Source of the DNA: Paenibacillus psychroresistens
GTDB taxonomy: Bacteria; Bacillota; Bacilli; Paenibacillales; NBRC-103111
Assembly (NCBI RefSeq): GCF_009728935.1
Contig: NZ_CP034235.1
Span: forward strand, 6,771,501-6,835,500
Reading direction: 5' to 3'
DNA: 64,000 nt
The position numbers and the translations under genes are program-made. Each line of letters opens with the position of its first letter. The first letter of the stretch is position 1. Below are positions 24,513-34,350 of this stretch, in pieces. The notes beneath the pieces are model-generated. The model ran no database searches. It was not told the origin of the DNA and saw nothing but the letters and a program-made list of their open reading frames with translations.

Positions 24513-25481
24513 ATGAAGAAACGAGTTTTTGTACTTGGCGAATTGAATGTTGATTTAATTGTGAGAGGTAAAGATGTTACTCCAGAAGCTAATAAGGAGA
24601 AAATCGTCGAGCATTTCGAGGTTTTGTTAGGATCATCTTCGGCGATTACAGCTGCTAATCTTGCTGGTCTCGGCTTACAGACAGCTCTGGTGTCTGTTGT
24701 AGGGGACGATGATTTTGGCAGGTTCTGTATTCGCAGACTAGAGGAGCTGGGAGTAGACACCAGCTATATCCTTATCGACCCGAAACGTACTACGGGTGTT
24801 ACATTAGCCTTATCGGATGGAAACGATCGAGCGCTCTTGACTTATATGGGTTCTATTGCCGATCTAACTTTAGAGCTAATCCCAGACGAGGTTTATCAGC
24901 TGGCTGATCATATCCATTTCGGCTCTTTTTTCTTGCAGAAGAATATGCGTAAATCTTGGATAGAAGTATGTCGCCGGGCTAAGTTAGCTGGGATCAGCAC
25001 CTCTTTTGATGTAGGCTGGGATCCTGATGAGCTGTGGGATCGTGAGACAATTAAAGAGTTAATCACTGCCGCTGATTGGTTTATGCCCAATGAGGAAGAA
25101 GCTTTGCACATCATGGAGCTGAATGAAATTAAGCAGCTAATCGATGAAGCAGGAGCCTTCCCTCACAATGGGATTGCCGTAAAGCTAGGCTCAAGAGGCG
25201 GACTCTTGCTGCAGCAGGACGGTTCATTGTTAACCGCAGCCCCTTTTCAAGTCACACCAATTGATACCACTGGTGCGGGCGATTCCTTCAATGCCGGACT
25301 GATCTATGCCCATTTACATGAATTAGAATCCTACGAAAAGCTTATGGTTGCTAATGCCTGCGGAGCGCTCTCTACACTAGGTATGGGCGGAACCGGCCTG
25401 ATTACTCTTGCTTCGCTTAACGATTTTCTGCAGCAGCAATCCAAGCTGGGATTAACTATACCTAAATTGACTTTAGGCTAA
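24513..25481 (+). CDS. PfkB family carbohydrate kinase
   Basis: The 322-residue product has the ribokinase-fold signature: VFVLGELNVDLIVRG, LGSSSAITAANLAGLG and the PfkB-2 motif DTTGAGDSFNAGLIY, where the aspartate is the catalytic base. It phosphorylates a sugar or nucleoside with ATP in the cytoplasm; the substrate cannot be read from the sequence. GGAGG lies 12 bases before ATG. It is not joined to a transporter, and the next gene (deaminase-like) is on the other strand. Confidence 0.88.
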   Translation: MKKRVFVLGELNVDLIVRGKDVTPEANKEKIVEHFEVLLGSSSAITAANLAGLGLQTALVSVVGDDDFGRFCIRRLEELGVDTSYILIDPKRTTGVTLALSDGNDRALLTYMGSIADLTLELIPDEVYQLADHIHFGSFFLQKNMRKSWIEVCRRAKLAGISTSFDVGWDPDELWDRETIKELITAADWFMPNEEEALHIMELNEIKQLIDEAGAFPHNGIAVKLGSRGGLLLQQDGSLLTAAPFQVTPIDTTGAGDSFNAGLIYAHLHELESYEKLMVANACGALSTLGMGGTGLITLASLNDFLQQQSKLGLTIPKLTLG

Positions 25482-25492
25482 CAAAGTAACCT

Positions 25493-26791
25493 TTAAATAC
25501 CTTCGACAATTCTCTTTGCTCGGACGGATACCTGCTTAAAAAGCTCCTCTTCATTTATAGTAAGCAGCTGTCGATGCCGCATAAGCAGCTTCCCATTCAC
25601 TATTGTCGTATCCACATCTGCTCCATTTACACAATAAGCTAATGCAGATTCAACATTGTGAAGGGGAAGTAAATGCGGTTTATTGCCGTCAATCAGAATA
25701 ATATCTGCCTTTTTACCGACCTCAAGCGTACCAACCTCAGAATCTATTTTCAGCAGCTTGGCACTTTCAATGGTTGCCATCCGAAGGACTTGCCTAGCAG
25801 GTAAAACCGTAGGATCTCCATAATCTAATTTTTGCAGCCAGGTAGCCGCTTTTATTTCTTCAAACATATCTAAAGTCGAAGCGCTCCCCGCTCCATCTGT
25901 ACCTATCCCCACTGTGATTCCGAAACGAAGCAGGTCCATAATAGGTGCAATACCGCAGCCTAGCTTAAGGTTGCTGACGGGATTATGCGCCACTCCTCCT
26001 CGCATGCCTTTTAACAAGCCGATATCCCGATGATTCAAATGCACACCATGTGCCAAGAGGACATGAGCTTGCTCAAACAAACCTAATTGGTATAAATATT
26101 CCGTTGGCGTTTGCTGATATTTCTCGCGCATTTGGATGACTTCTTCTTTGGTTTCTGCTAAATGAATATGAATCGGTATATTTCGTTTAACGGCGAGCGA
26201 GATAATTTCTTTCAATGGCTCAGGCAGGCATGTATAAGGAGCATGTGGACCCAGCATTGTCGTGATTCTTCCCTGTGCTTTTCCTGACCATCGATCAATT
26301 AGATCCAGCGCTTCTTGAACTCTTCTACCGCCATCATCCTGGAGGAAAACCAAGCCACGGGTCAAAGAAGCCCTCATCCCAACCTCCTCTACCGCCAAAG
26401 CAATCTCATTCATCTGGATGTACATATCAGCAAAAGCGGTTGTTCCCGACTTGATCATCTCTGCCATCGCCAGCTTAGATCCCCAATAAATATCCTCGGG
26501 AGTCATTCTAGCTTCAGCCGGCAGCATCTTCTTTTCCAACCAATCCATCAGCTTGAGATCATCCGAAAAACCGCGAAGCAAGCTCATTGGCGAATGCTGA
26601 TGAGCATTAATTAACCCAGGCATTGCGATCATGCCCTTGCCTTGAATGACCTCATTCACATCATCGGTTATTAACGGATGAATAGCGGTAATGCTATCGC
26701 CCTCCAATAATATATCCCCTCTAAATGGAGTGATACCTTCTACCATCGTAACTACTAATACGTCTTTAATAAGTGTTTTCAGCTTATCCAA
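25493..26791 (-). CDS. Amidohydrolase, 5-methylthioadenosine/S-adenosylhomocysteine deaminase family
   Basis: The 432-residue product has the amidohydrolase barrel: NAHQHSP with metal ligands His64 and His66, then HIHLAETKEEV, LLAHGVHL and GIGTDGAGS. The line RGFSDDLKLMDWLEKKMLP is typical of the MtaD/TrzA-type deaminases, which convert MTA or SAH to the inosine forms. The usual NAHTH reads NAHQH here. The start is unclear: TTG at 26791 abuts AAGGAG, while CTG at 26782 (giving MKTLIKDVLVV) has a nine-base spacing. Confidence 0.83.
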   Translation of the reverse strand: MDKLKTLIKDVLVVTMVEGITPFRGDILLEGDSITAIHPLITDDVNEVIQGKGMIAMPGLINAHQHSPMSLLRGFSDDLKLMDWLEKKMLPAEARMTPEDIYWGSKLAMAEMIKSGTTAFADMYIQMNEIALAVEEVGMRASLTRGLVFLQDDGGRRVQEALDLIDRWSGKAQGRITTMLGPHAPYTCLPEPLKEIISLAVKRNIPIHIHLAETKEEVIQMREKYQQTPTEYLYQLGLFEQAHVLLAHGVHLNHRDIGLLKGMRGGVAHNPVSNLKLGCGIAPIMDLLRFGITVGIGTDGAGSASTLDMFEEIKAATWLQKLDYGDPTVLPARQVLRMATIESAKLLKIDSEVGTLEVGKKADIILIDGNKPHLLPLHNVESALAYCVNGADVDTTIVNGKLLMRHRQLLTINEEELFKQVSVRAKRIVEGI

Positions 26792-26861
26792 CTCCTTCTA
26801 TTCACTTCCTATTGCGAAGCATAAACCATCCCGTAGAGTGAAGGTCAAGCGAATATTAAAA

Positions 26862-26894
26862 AACCAAAAGAGCCCTATATGACTAAGGGCTCTT
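26862..26894 (-). terminator. Terminator of the lplA-like gene
   Basis: AAGAGCCCT (26868-26876) pairs with AGGGCTCTT (26886-26894). On the minus strand TTGGTTTTTT follows. Confidence 0.85.
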
Positions 26895-26917
26895 TCAGCT
26901 AACTACCTATTCAATGA

Positions 26918-28639
26918 CTATTCATTCCAAAGCTTAACTCTAGCTTTAACCATTTCAGAATACCCTTTTTCCATCTTTTCAACGTCAGCCTTGATTAAAG
27001 CTGCTTGGTAGGCATCCCAAAGTGCATCAAACTTCTCTGGTTTAGCCAAAATCGCTTCCGGAATTCGTTTCCAAGTAATGTCCTTCATTTTGTTAGCAAG
27101 AACGGTCACTTCTGATTCATTCGGCACCGTAATATTCCATGCGGCTCCCCAAGGTTTAACAGGGAATTCACTTTCATTCGGGAATAAATCCTTCCAGGTT
27201 TTCACATTATATTTCGCTAGAACTTCTTTTTCAACATCGTTATAGCCTGCGATAATTTGCTCTGGGAAATTAGTTGTATAATTACTTCCTGTTGCATCTT
27301 TAACTCCATCACCATAATGTCCTTGAATGTTGGTATATAAGCCAATACCGGAATCCTTTTGAAAATTGGTTGCATCGTTTATCTTTTTGTCATTCACTGC
27401 TTTAGGAATGGTTCGCAATCCGTTTTCAATCACGTAATCTGTATCCTTAATCCCCCAGTTATTGAGGACTTGCGCTTCTTCTGATGCTAAATAATCAAGG
27501 AATTTAATTGCACGTATCGGATCTTTAGCTGATTTGGTAATCCCAATTCCCCAACCGCCCATGAAGCCGGTATCTTGGAAGGAATGATCCTTATACTCTT
27601 CGCTTAAGGTCACTGGATAATGTCCATAGCCTAGCTCGAATTTCCCAGCTGTCTTCAAAGCTTTCTCACCATCACCATAATCCCAATCCTGATCAATCAA
27701 ACCAATAACGCGCCCTGTAGCAACCTTTGCTTTGTATTGATCATATTTTTGCACAAAGCTTTCTGGATCCAAGAGACCAATATCGTTGATATGATTTAAC
27801 CAGCGGAAGTATTCTTTCTCCTCTGGACGTCTGAAATGATAGATTGCGTCGTATGTTTTAGGATCAATGTAGTACTCTCCATCATCAGGTCCACCTGTCG
27901 CATAAAAGGCAGGATTCGTGACAGAGATATACATATGCCAATCGTCCGAATTCAAACTAATCCCAATCGTCGGTTTACCATCTACAGTCGGATGTTTATC
28001 TTTATAGGCTTTAATTACATTCTCATAATCTTGTAATGTGCGAATTTTCGGGAAGTTCGCTTCCTTCACTGCCGCATGCTGTATTTCAAAACCACCACCG
28101 GCTGTGAAGTACTTATTGTCTACCCCACCCCAGCTTGGAATCACATAAATCGCTTGGTCTTCCAGACTATTACGCAATCGCTTTGGATAATCCTTAAAAA
28201 GCTTCTTAATGTTTGGCGCATATTGCTCAATTAAATCAGTCAAATCTAGCATTGCCCCGGCGTCGACCATTTTAGCTACATCGGCCTTAGCACTAATTAA
28301 ATCAGGGTACTCACCACTAGCTGCGATAAGCGCAACCTTCTGTGCAGGATCCCCTACTGCGAATTCTGCCTTTAAAGTGATTCCCGTTTTTGCGGTGATT
28401 TCCTTACCCACTCTATCCTGCATGTTATTCCAGTTAGGACTTGGATCTTCACTAAAAATCGAAAGTGTCATCGGACTTAAATCTTCAGCCTGAGCTGTTG
28501 CAGCAGCTGAAGATTCCGCTTGTGAGGTATCGGTTGTTTTGACGTCAGTCGTTGGAGTTGTCGTTTTGGTACAGCCTGTGACAATAATAAGCACGGACAA
28601 TAGCATAATACTGATTATTTTTGTTGTTTTTGCTTTCAT
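26918..28639 (-). CDS. Extracellular solute-binding lipoprotein (LplA-like)
   Basis: The 573-residue product starts with a lipoprotein signal (SIMLLSVLIIVTGC) and a Thr-rich linker. The rest is the long solute-binding protein type of Paenibacillus oligosaccharide importers, with YPDLISAKADVAKMVDAGAM and AIKFLDYLASEEAQVL. It captures a sugar-type ligand for the two permeases just upstream, at 28708 and 29631. The MsmX-like ATPase is usually encoded elsewhere and is absent here. The gene is the last of the YesMN-LplBCA cluster and ends at the terminator at 26862. Confidence 0.9.
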   Translation of the reverse strand: MKAKTTKIISIMLLSVLIIVTGCTKTTTPTTDVKTTDTSQAESSAAATAQAEDLSPMTLSIFSEDPSPNWNNMQDRVGKEITAKTGITLKAEFAVGDPAQKVALIAASGEYPDLISAKADVAKMVDAGAMLDLTDLIEQYAPNIKKLFKDYPKRLRNSLEDQAIYVIPSWGGVDNKYFTAGGGFEIQHAAVKEANFPKIRTLQDYENVIKAYKDKHPTVDGKPTIGISLNSDDWHMYISVTNPAFYATGGPDDGEYYIDPKTYDAIYHFRRPEEKEYFRWLNHINDIGLLDPESFVQKYDQYKAKVATGRVIGLIDQDWDYGDGEKALKTAGKFELGYGHYPVTLSEEYKDHSFQDTGFMGGWGIGITKSAKDPIRAIKFLDYLASEEAQVLNNWGIKDTDYVIENGLRTIPKAVNDKKINDATNFQKDSGIGLYTNIQGHYGDGVKDATGSNYTTNFPEQIIAGYNDVEKEVLAKYNVKTWKDLFPNESEFPVKPWGAAWNITVPNESEVTVLANKMKDITWKRIPEAILAKPEKFDALWDAYQAALIKADVEKMEKGYSEMVKARVKLWNE

Positions 28640-28707
28640 AATAATGGTGAACCTCCCTATAATGTTTGGTTATATTGTATAAACAGGCGTCCCTGCGAAT
28701 ACTTAGA

Positions 28708-29616
28708 TTAGCTTTTCACAGCACCTAAGGTCATACCTTTAACAAAATATCTTTGTAAGAATGGATAAATAGCAACAATGGGTACTGTGACGATGATCGT
28801 AATCGCCATTTTCACGGATTCCGGAGATACCGTATTCATCAATTGATTCATACTTTGTGAATGTGCATCCTGATTCGTACCTGCTGTAGTGCTTTGCAGC
28901 ACCTTCATCAATTCAAATTGCAGCGTGGTCAAATGCTCGCTTGAACCATTATATAAATACGTATCAAACCACGAGTTCCACTGTCCAACGGCTAGAAATA
29001 ACGCAATCGTCGCTAGCACAGGTTTACATAAAGGTAGAATAATCCGCCAAAAGATTGTAAAATCATTGGCTCCATCCAATTTTGCTGATTCCTGAAGCTC
29101 AGGCGGCAAGTTATCCATGAAGGAGCGAATAACGAATACATTAAAAGCGCTTACTAAGCCAGGCAAGATATAAACAGCAAAGGTATTCATCAATCCCAAG
29201 TCACGCATCAAGATATAAACTGGAATCAAGCCACCTGAGAAATACATCGTCAATGCCAAGAATATCGATACAAATTTCCTGCCTTGAAAATCCTTGCGGC
29301 TTAATGTGAAGGCAATTAGAGCAGCGCTCATTATCCCAACCAGCGTTCCAACTATAGTTCTTAGAATCGATATTTTCAACCCAACCAACAATCCATCGAA
29401 AGTTAGTACGGCTTTAAAATTAGCAAAGGAAAGCGAGCGCGGCCAAAGGTAGATACCACCACGGACCGTATCCGTCGAGTCATTCAACGAAATAGCTAAT
29501 ACATTTAGAAAAGGATACAAAGTGACAACAACAACTAATGCCATGACCAAATAATTGATACCATCAAAAATGCGGTCTGACGATGATGCCTTAAAATAAC
29601 TCTTTTTTCTGATCAT
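28708..29616 (-). CDS. ABC transporter permease (LplC/YtcP-like)
   Basis: The 302-residue product has six predicted membrane helices and the EAA loop ELQESAKLDGANDFTIFWRIILP, typical for MalG-type permeases of CUT1 importers. AAGGAGG precedes ATG. It forms the channel with the 29631 permease (14-base gap), and gets substrate from the 26918 lipoprotein. Confidence 0.93.
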   Translation of the reverse strand: MIRKKSYFKASSSDRIFDGINYLVMALVVVVTLYPFLNVLAISLNDSTDTVRGGIYLWPRSLSFANFKAVLTFDGLLVGLKISILRTIVGTLVGIMSAALIAFTLSRKDFQGRKFVSIFLALTMYFSGGLIPVYILMRDLGLMNTFAVYILPGLVSAFNVFVIRSFMDNLPPELQESAKLDGANDFTIFWRIILPLCKPVLATIALFLAVGQWNSWFDTYLYNGSSEHLTTLQFELMKVLQSTTAGTNQDAHSQSMNQLMNTVSPESVKMAITIIVTVPIVAIYPFLQRYFVKGMTLGAVKS

Positions 29617-29630
29617 CTCTGTCGACCTCC

Positions 29631-30584
29631 TTACATGATGCTTTCTTTGGCATAACGTTTGAATATTCCATTAGCGGTAAATAATAATAAGATACTGATG
29701 ACGGAATTGAAAATATTGATCGCCGTTCCAAAGGAAAACCTTCCCATTCCTAGTCCATAATTAAGTGCATAGAGTTCCAAAACATCCGAATATTCCTTAA
29801 CCAATGGATTTCCCAGCAAAAACTGTTTCTCAAAGCCGATACTGATTAAGTGGCCGATCGACATAATCAACAATACGATGATTGTAGATCGAATCCCAGG
29901 AAGTGTAATATGTAGAGCCTGTCTTACTCGAGATGCTCCATCGACTCTAGAGGCTTCATAAAGCTCAGGATCAATCCCTGTGATAGCCGCTAAATAGATA
30001 ATGGTGTTCCAGCCCATTTCCTTCCATACATCAGCTGCTGTAACGATTCCCCAGAACCAATTGCCTTTTGCCATAAATTGTATAGGATCATCAATTATAT
30101 GAAAGAATAATAGTGCTTCATTAATAATTCCCCCGTCAATCGAGAGCATTTTACTCACAATCCCTGCGACAACAACCCAAGAAACAAAATGCGGTAAATA
30201 AGAAACCGTTTGCACAAACCGTTTAAGTGTTTGCCTACGAACTTCATTAAGTAATACCGCAAAAATAATCGGTACGATAAAGCCTGCAATTAATCCCATC
30301 ACACTCATAGCTAATGTATTGCGCATGACCAAGTAAAACTGATCATCATGGAAAAGCGTTATGAAATGTTTAAAACCAACCCAATCCTGATTGAAAAACG
30401 ATTTCCCTGGACGATAATTCTGAAACGCCATGGTCCAGCCCCAAATCGGGAAATATTGAAAAACAAAGACCCATATTACAAATGGAAGCGACATCATGTA
30501 TAAATACTTTTGTTTGAAAAATGTTTTCCAAAATCTAGACGGCCTTTTAAGCTTTTGTCCAACCTCTGTTGTTACCGCTTCCAT
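29631..30584 (-). CDS. ABC transporter permease (LplB-like)
   Basis: The 317-residue product has six predicted membrane helices and the EAA motif YEASRVDGASRVRQALHITLP. It is the MalF-type permease paired with the 28708 one. ATG at 30584 is chosen because GGAGG lies seven bases upstream; an upstream ATG at 30614 has no SD. It is the first of the three transport genes and has its own promoter at 30659-30688. Confidence 0.92.
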   Translation of the reverse strand: MEAVTTEVGQKLKRPSRFWKTFFKQKYLYMMSLPFVIWVFVFQYFPIWGWTMAFQNYRPGKSFFNQDWVGFKHFITLFHDDQFYLVMRNTLAMSVMGLIAGFIVPIIFAVLLNEVRRQTLKRFVQTVSYLPHFVSWVVVAGIVSKMLSIDGGIINEALLFFHIIDDPIQFMAKGNWFWGIVTAADVWKEMGWNTIIYLAAITGIDPELYEASRVDGASRVRQALHITLPGIRSTIIVLLIMSIGHLISIGFEKQFLLGNPLVKEYSDVLELYALNYGLGMGRFSFGTAINIFNSVISILLLFTANGIFKRYAKESIM

Positions 30585-30658
30585 TCCAGCACCTCCGAGC
30601 AATGTCTTAATCATATTAGATTTCTTATTAATTCAATACCCTAAGGATTTCGTCTAAA

Positions 30659-30688
30659 ATCATATACTAATTGCATATGGATTGACAA
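30659..30688 (-). promoter_or_regulatory. Promoter of the lplB-like operon
   Basis: Minus strand TTGTCA (30688-30683), 18 bases, TATGAT (30664-30659), in the gap after the response regulator gene. It is the probable site of YesN-type activation. Confidence 0.5.
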
Positions 30689-30715
30689 AAAAAAAGAGCT
30701 TCCAATTAGCTCCAT
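30689..30715 (-). terminator. Weak terminator after the response regulator gene
   Basis: GAGCT and AGCTC arms (5 bp) with nine T on the minus strand (about 30697-30689). Short stem but a long T run. Confidence 0.5.
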
Positions 30716-30734
30716 TTTTCCATTCGATTTATGA

Positions 30735-32294
30735 TTAGTCGATTTCTTTTACTATACTTTTTCGATACGCAGTGGGGGAAATGCCGATTACGTTTCTAAA
30801 CTTACTATGAAAATAATCAACATTGGTATAGCCAATCCGCTCAGCGACTTGATATACCTTAAGTCCTTCTCCCAATAATTCCTTTGCCTTTTCCATCCGT
30901 GCCTGGTCCAGGAAAGTGTTAAAGTATTCCCCTGTGTAGCTTTTAAATATTTTCCCTAAGTAGGCACTATTGTAATTAAATACCTTCGCCAACGTTTCCA
31001 GTTTCAAGTTTTCATGGCAGTTTCGCCGAATCAGATCCACCATCTTCTTCAACAGCATATCCGAATCGAACTGCTCTGCCTGTAGATTCATTTGCGAAAT
31101 AAGTCTACCCATATACAGTTGTAGCTCTTTTAATGTGGATACAGGATAAATAGCAATAATCCGTTCCATATACAGAGGGGTTTCCGACTGAAGCTTTGCA
31201 TTATGAAGCGAAATTTTACCTAACAGATTAGATAATATTCGCACAAACCCAGATTTTATCTCCTGCTCAGTTAGCTCTGTCTGAAGCATGTGATGAAGCG
31301 TCTCAGATAGGATTTGTTCTGCTGCATCGACACTCCCTATATCCATTGCGTAATATAGGAGGTCTGAAGTCTCATCCAGATCAAGAGCTTCCGCAGACAC
31401 GATTTGTTGGCTTATTCGACTTTGATAAGGTTTGGTGTTTTCGTTAAATATTTGATTATCCTCTAAAAAAAACTGACGTTTGATTAGCTGAGCTGCAGCA
31501 TCATAGGATGACTTGATTGCTTCAAAAGAATTCACAGCCATTCCAACTGCTGCACTAAACGGAATGCCATAAGGATGAATGATTTTCGCTAAGTCATCAT
31601 AAGCTAGCAGGCTTTGTCGGACTGCTTTTAGCGAATCCTTCAATAAGACGCCTAGATAGGTATCGACAGTAAAGAATATACCCGAATCCGCCGTATCCAC
31701 TCGAAATTTCAGTTCTTGTTTCATCTGTGCGTCAAGTTCAGCCTCGAGCGCATGTTCAGAATTGAGTTTAACTAAAAGAATTTGGTATGAATCCCATTTT
31801 AAATCACTAAATGCTTGAGCATCTATATCTTTGGAATGCAGGTTAGCTAAGGCCCATTGGACTCTATGCTCACGTTCCCATACTTTATGATCTACTTCTG
31901 TACGCCTGTTCTCGGCCTCAAGGTCGAGAGTCTCGGCGATGTCTACTAAACATCCAATAAGCTCCGTTTCGTCAATCGGCTTTAATATATAAGCGTGCAC
32001 ATTCGCCTGAATCGCTTTTTGGGCATATTGAAAATCAGCATATCCACTTAAAATCAAGAATTGTACCCTTGGATCAGATTCCCGGAGCTTCTGAATCAGC
32101 TCTAATCCATTCATTCCTGGCATCCGAATATCAACAATCATTAGGTCGGGTACGATACTTTGATGCATTATTATAGCTTCATTCCCATTTGCAGCAACAT
32201 CCATAACCTGAAATCCGTATTGACCCCAGGGGATAAGTGTTCTTAATCCGTCTCTGATATTAGGTTCATCATCTACAATTAACACTTTATACAA
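30735..32294 (-). CDS. AraC-type response regulator (YesN-like)
   Basis: The 519-residue product has an N-terminal receiver domain (YKVLIVDDEPNI; phospho-acceptor Asp55 in MIVDIRMPGMNG; Lys in YILKPID), a long middle region and a C-terminal AraC helix-turn-helix (LETLAKVFNYNSAYLGKIF, YQVAERIGYTNVDYFHSKF). TTG at 32294 is the start, with GGGGGAG five bases upstream. It overlaps the end of the kinase gene by eight bases. It should activate the lplBCA genes downstream in response to a sugar signal. Confidence 0.92.
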   Translation of the reverse strand: MYKVLIVDDEPNIRDGLRTLIPWGQYGFQVMDVAANGNEAIIMHQSIVPDLMIVDIRMPGMNGLELIQKLRESDPRVQFLILSGYADFQYAQKAIQANVHAYILKPIDETELIGCLVDIAETLDLEAENRRTEVDHKVWEREHRVQWALANLHSKDIDAQAFSDLKWDSYQILLVKLNSEHALEAELDAQMKQELKFRVDTADSGIFFTVDTYLGVLLKDSLKAVRQSLLAYDDLAKIIHPYGIPFSAAVGMAVNSFEAIKSSYDAAAQLIKRQFFLEDNQIFNENTKPYQSRISQQIVSAEALDLDETSDLLYYAMDIGSVDAAEQILSETLHHMLQTELTEQEIKSGFVRILSNLLGKISLHNAKLQSETPLYMERIIAIYPVSTLKELQLYMGRLISQMNLQAEQFDSDMLLKKMVDLIRRNCHENLKLETLAKVFNYNSAYLGKIFKSYTGEYFNTFLDQARMEKAKELLGEGLKVYQVAERIGYTNVDYFHSKFRNVIGISPTAYRKSIVKEID

Positions 32295-34074
32295 GTAAAC
32301 TCCCCCCAATAGGTATGCAAAATTCGATTTTAGTCCCTTTGTTTGGCTGGCTATGTATGTTTAAGCCATACTGAATACCATAAGAAAGCTGTAAGCGATG
32401 ATGAACGTTACGCATGCCGATATGATTATGATCATCCTCTGTACTATTTAGTAAGCCTACCAGCTCGTTCACTTTCCTTTGATCCATACCTTGTCCGTTG
32501 TCCAACACCTCGATACGTAATTCTTCTCCAACAATGTAAGCTTTAATACTTACAATTCCATGTTCCATTCTATTTTCCAAACCATGAATAACCGCATTTT
32601 CAACTAAAGGCTGAATGATCAATGGAGGAATTTCTACTTGTTGCGACCTTGGGTCAATACTCAAATTAAATGAAACCCGATCACCATAACGAAATTGTTG
32701 GATTTCCAGATAATAGCGAACCATTTCCAGCTCATTTTGGAGCGGGATTTTTTTACTGCCTACATTCAGGCTGCTCCGCATTAACCTCCCTAGATTTTTC
32801 ACAACTATTGAGATTTCATTATCTCCCTTCAGATGGGCTTTCATCCGAATGGATTCAAGAGCATTAAACAAGAAATGCGGATTGATTTGGCTCGCCAGCA
32901 TTTTAAATTTAATTTCGTTTTGTTTGATTTCCAGTTGATTCTTCTGGATTTGCGTAGCTTGCACCTCGTTCATTAGCTCTTTTATGTTGCCGATCATCGA
33001 GTTAAATTGTCTGGATATTTGGGCGATCTCATCCTTCCCATCAATCTCCAAAACAGCATTCAAATTTCCTACAGCTAATTTGCTGATATGCTTGCTCAAT
33101 CTTAACAGTCTGTTAGATAGCAGCATCGAAACCACATAAATCAATACGATAGCGACTAGCAAGCTGATAATAATCACAGTAAGCGCTGCCTGATTGATGC
33201 GATTAGCGTCTTTAACGATGCTAGCTATAGAGAAAACTGAGACAATCCTTAATCCGCTGAGACTTGAATCCGGCTGCAGCTTATCGATCACGATCCGCGA
33301 CCTCTCCCCATCCACCACCGATTCATAGGTGCCTTTTTCCATAACAGAAACACTCGAATCGAAGTTCAAATCCTCTAAGGTTTTCCCAATCAAGGAACCA
33401 CGGTTGGCCGAGACAATATTATTGTTATCGTCCACAATCATCGTTTCAAAGGGCTCCAGGCTAAGGGAAGAGTTTAAGTAGCTGCCGCTTACATTAATAA
33501 CTAGAATCCCAAAGGTGTGATATTCTAAAAAATCAATTTTACGGATCAAGCTGAGTTCCTTATGCTGGGTCCTCTCATCCTCAATATAATACCAATTGAT
33601 CATTCCCTTTCCATCGACTGCACTTTTAAACCATGGAGCTTCCTCCGTTTTTTTATCAATCTGAAAAAATTCCCAGTTGTTTATTAATGTTGGATTATCC
33701 ATGTAAAGACGTATGTTGGAAATCTGCTTATTCAGTCGAATATTATCACGAATATCTGGATATTCTTGATAAGCTTTAACCACATCATAAACGGTTTCGT
33801 GGCTTGTATTGGCCAAAGCCTTGAGTCGGTTATCAAACAAAAGCCGCGTTGAAATATCTAGAGCCACATTAATAATTTCCAATGTTTGCTTCTGAACCCG
33901 CTCCACATTGTTTAAGGTTTGCTTAGTTGCATCATTTAAAGCCATTTGTCGAAGCTCTACAGTCAAGAAGATACCCACCATCATCACTGGAATCATCATC
34001 ACAAAAACGATCGAGAGGACGAGCTTATGGCGAAGCTTGATATCATTGGTTTTACGCATAATCAGCCTAAACAA
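32287..34074 (-). CDS. Sensor histidine kinase (YesM-like)
   Basis: The 595-residue product has two membrane helices flanking an extracellular region (about 15-300), a HAMP-like stretch (LSKHISKLAVGNLNAVLEID), a His-kinase core with the His in SQINPHFLFNALE, and a GHKL domain (IIQPLVENAVIHG, NGQGM). SQINPHFLFN is the hallmark of the LytS/YesM class. It phosphorylates the 30735 regulator. The exact start is uncertain (TTG 34074 with a long SD spacing, or ATG 34059 with a weak SD). Confidence 0.92.
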   Translation of the reverse strand: MFRLIMRKTNDIKLRHKLVLSIVFVMMIPVMMVGIFLTVELRQMALNDATKQTLNNVERVQKQTLEIINVALDISTRLLFDNRLKALANTSHETVYDVVKAYQEYPDIRDNIRLNKQISNIRLYMDNPTLINNWEFFQIDKKTEEAPWFKSAVDGKGMINWYYIEDERTQHKELSLIRKIDFLEYHTFGILVINVSGSYLNSSLSLEPFETMIVDDNNNIVSANRGSLIGKTLEDLNFDSSVSVMEKGTYESVVDGERSRIVIDKLQPDSSLSGLRIVSVFSIASIVKDANRINQAALTVIIISLLVAIVLIYVVSMLLSNRLLRLSKHISKLAVGNLNAVLEIDGKDEIAQISRQFNSMIGNIKELMNEVQATQIQKNQLEIKQNEIKFKMLASQINPHFLFNALESIRMKAHLKGDNEISIVVKNLGRLMRSSLNVGSKKIPLQNELEMVRYYLEIQQFRYGDRVSFNLSIDPRSQQVEIPPLIIQPLVENAVIHGLENRMEHGIVSIKAYIVGEELRIEVLDNGQGMDQRKVNELVGLLNSTEDDHNHIGMRNVHHRLQLSYGIQYGLNIHSQPNKGTKIEFCIPIGGSLLV

Positions 34075-34143
34075 AATAATTTCTTACCTCCATCCTTAAT
34101 ACGTAAGCGTTTGCAGATATTTCGATCTCTTCTAAATACTACA

Positions 34144-34157
34144 TTTAGTTTACTAAA
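34144..34157. promoter_or_regulatory. Palindrome in the kinase/exporter gap
   Basis: TTTAGT-TT-ACTAAA at 34144-34157, a perfect 6-bp inverted repeat, in the divergent gap. Confidence 0.3.
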
Positions 34158-34165
34158 CATCACCT

Positions 34166-34194
34166 TTGAAATACAGTTCATTATTAGCTATAAA
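34166..34194 (+). promoter_or_regulatory. Promoter for the ABC exporter genes
   Basis: TTGAAA (34166-34171), 17 bases, TATAAA (34189-34194), 156 bases before the exporter start. Confidence 0.5.
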
Positions 34195-34350
34195 ATCATA
34201 TCATAATTAGTGATTTTTATTGCTGGAAACATTATACATAGCGATTGTAATAAATAAGTAAACTCATTTTTTATCTATACCATTTAATGGCAATATGCTT
34301 TAATTAATTTGATTTACGATTAATTACATAATTTTGGAGTTGAGTTAGGA

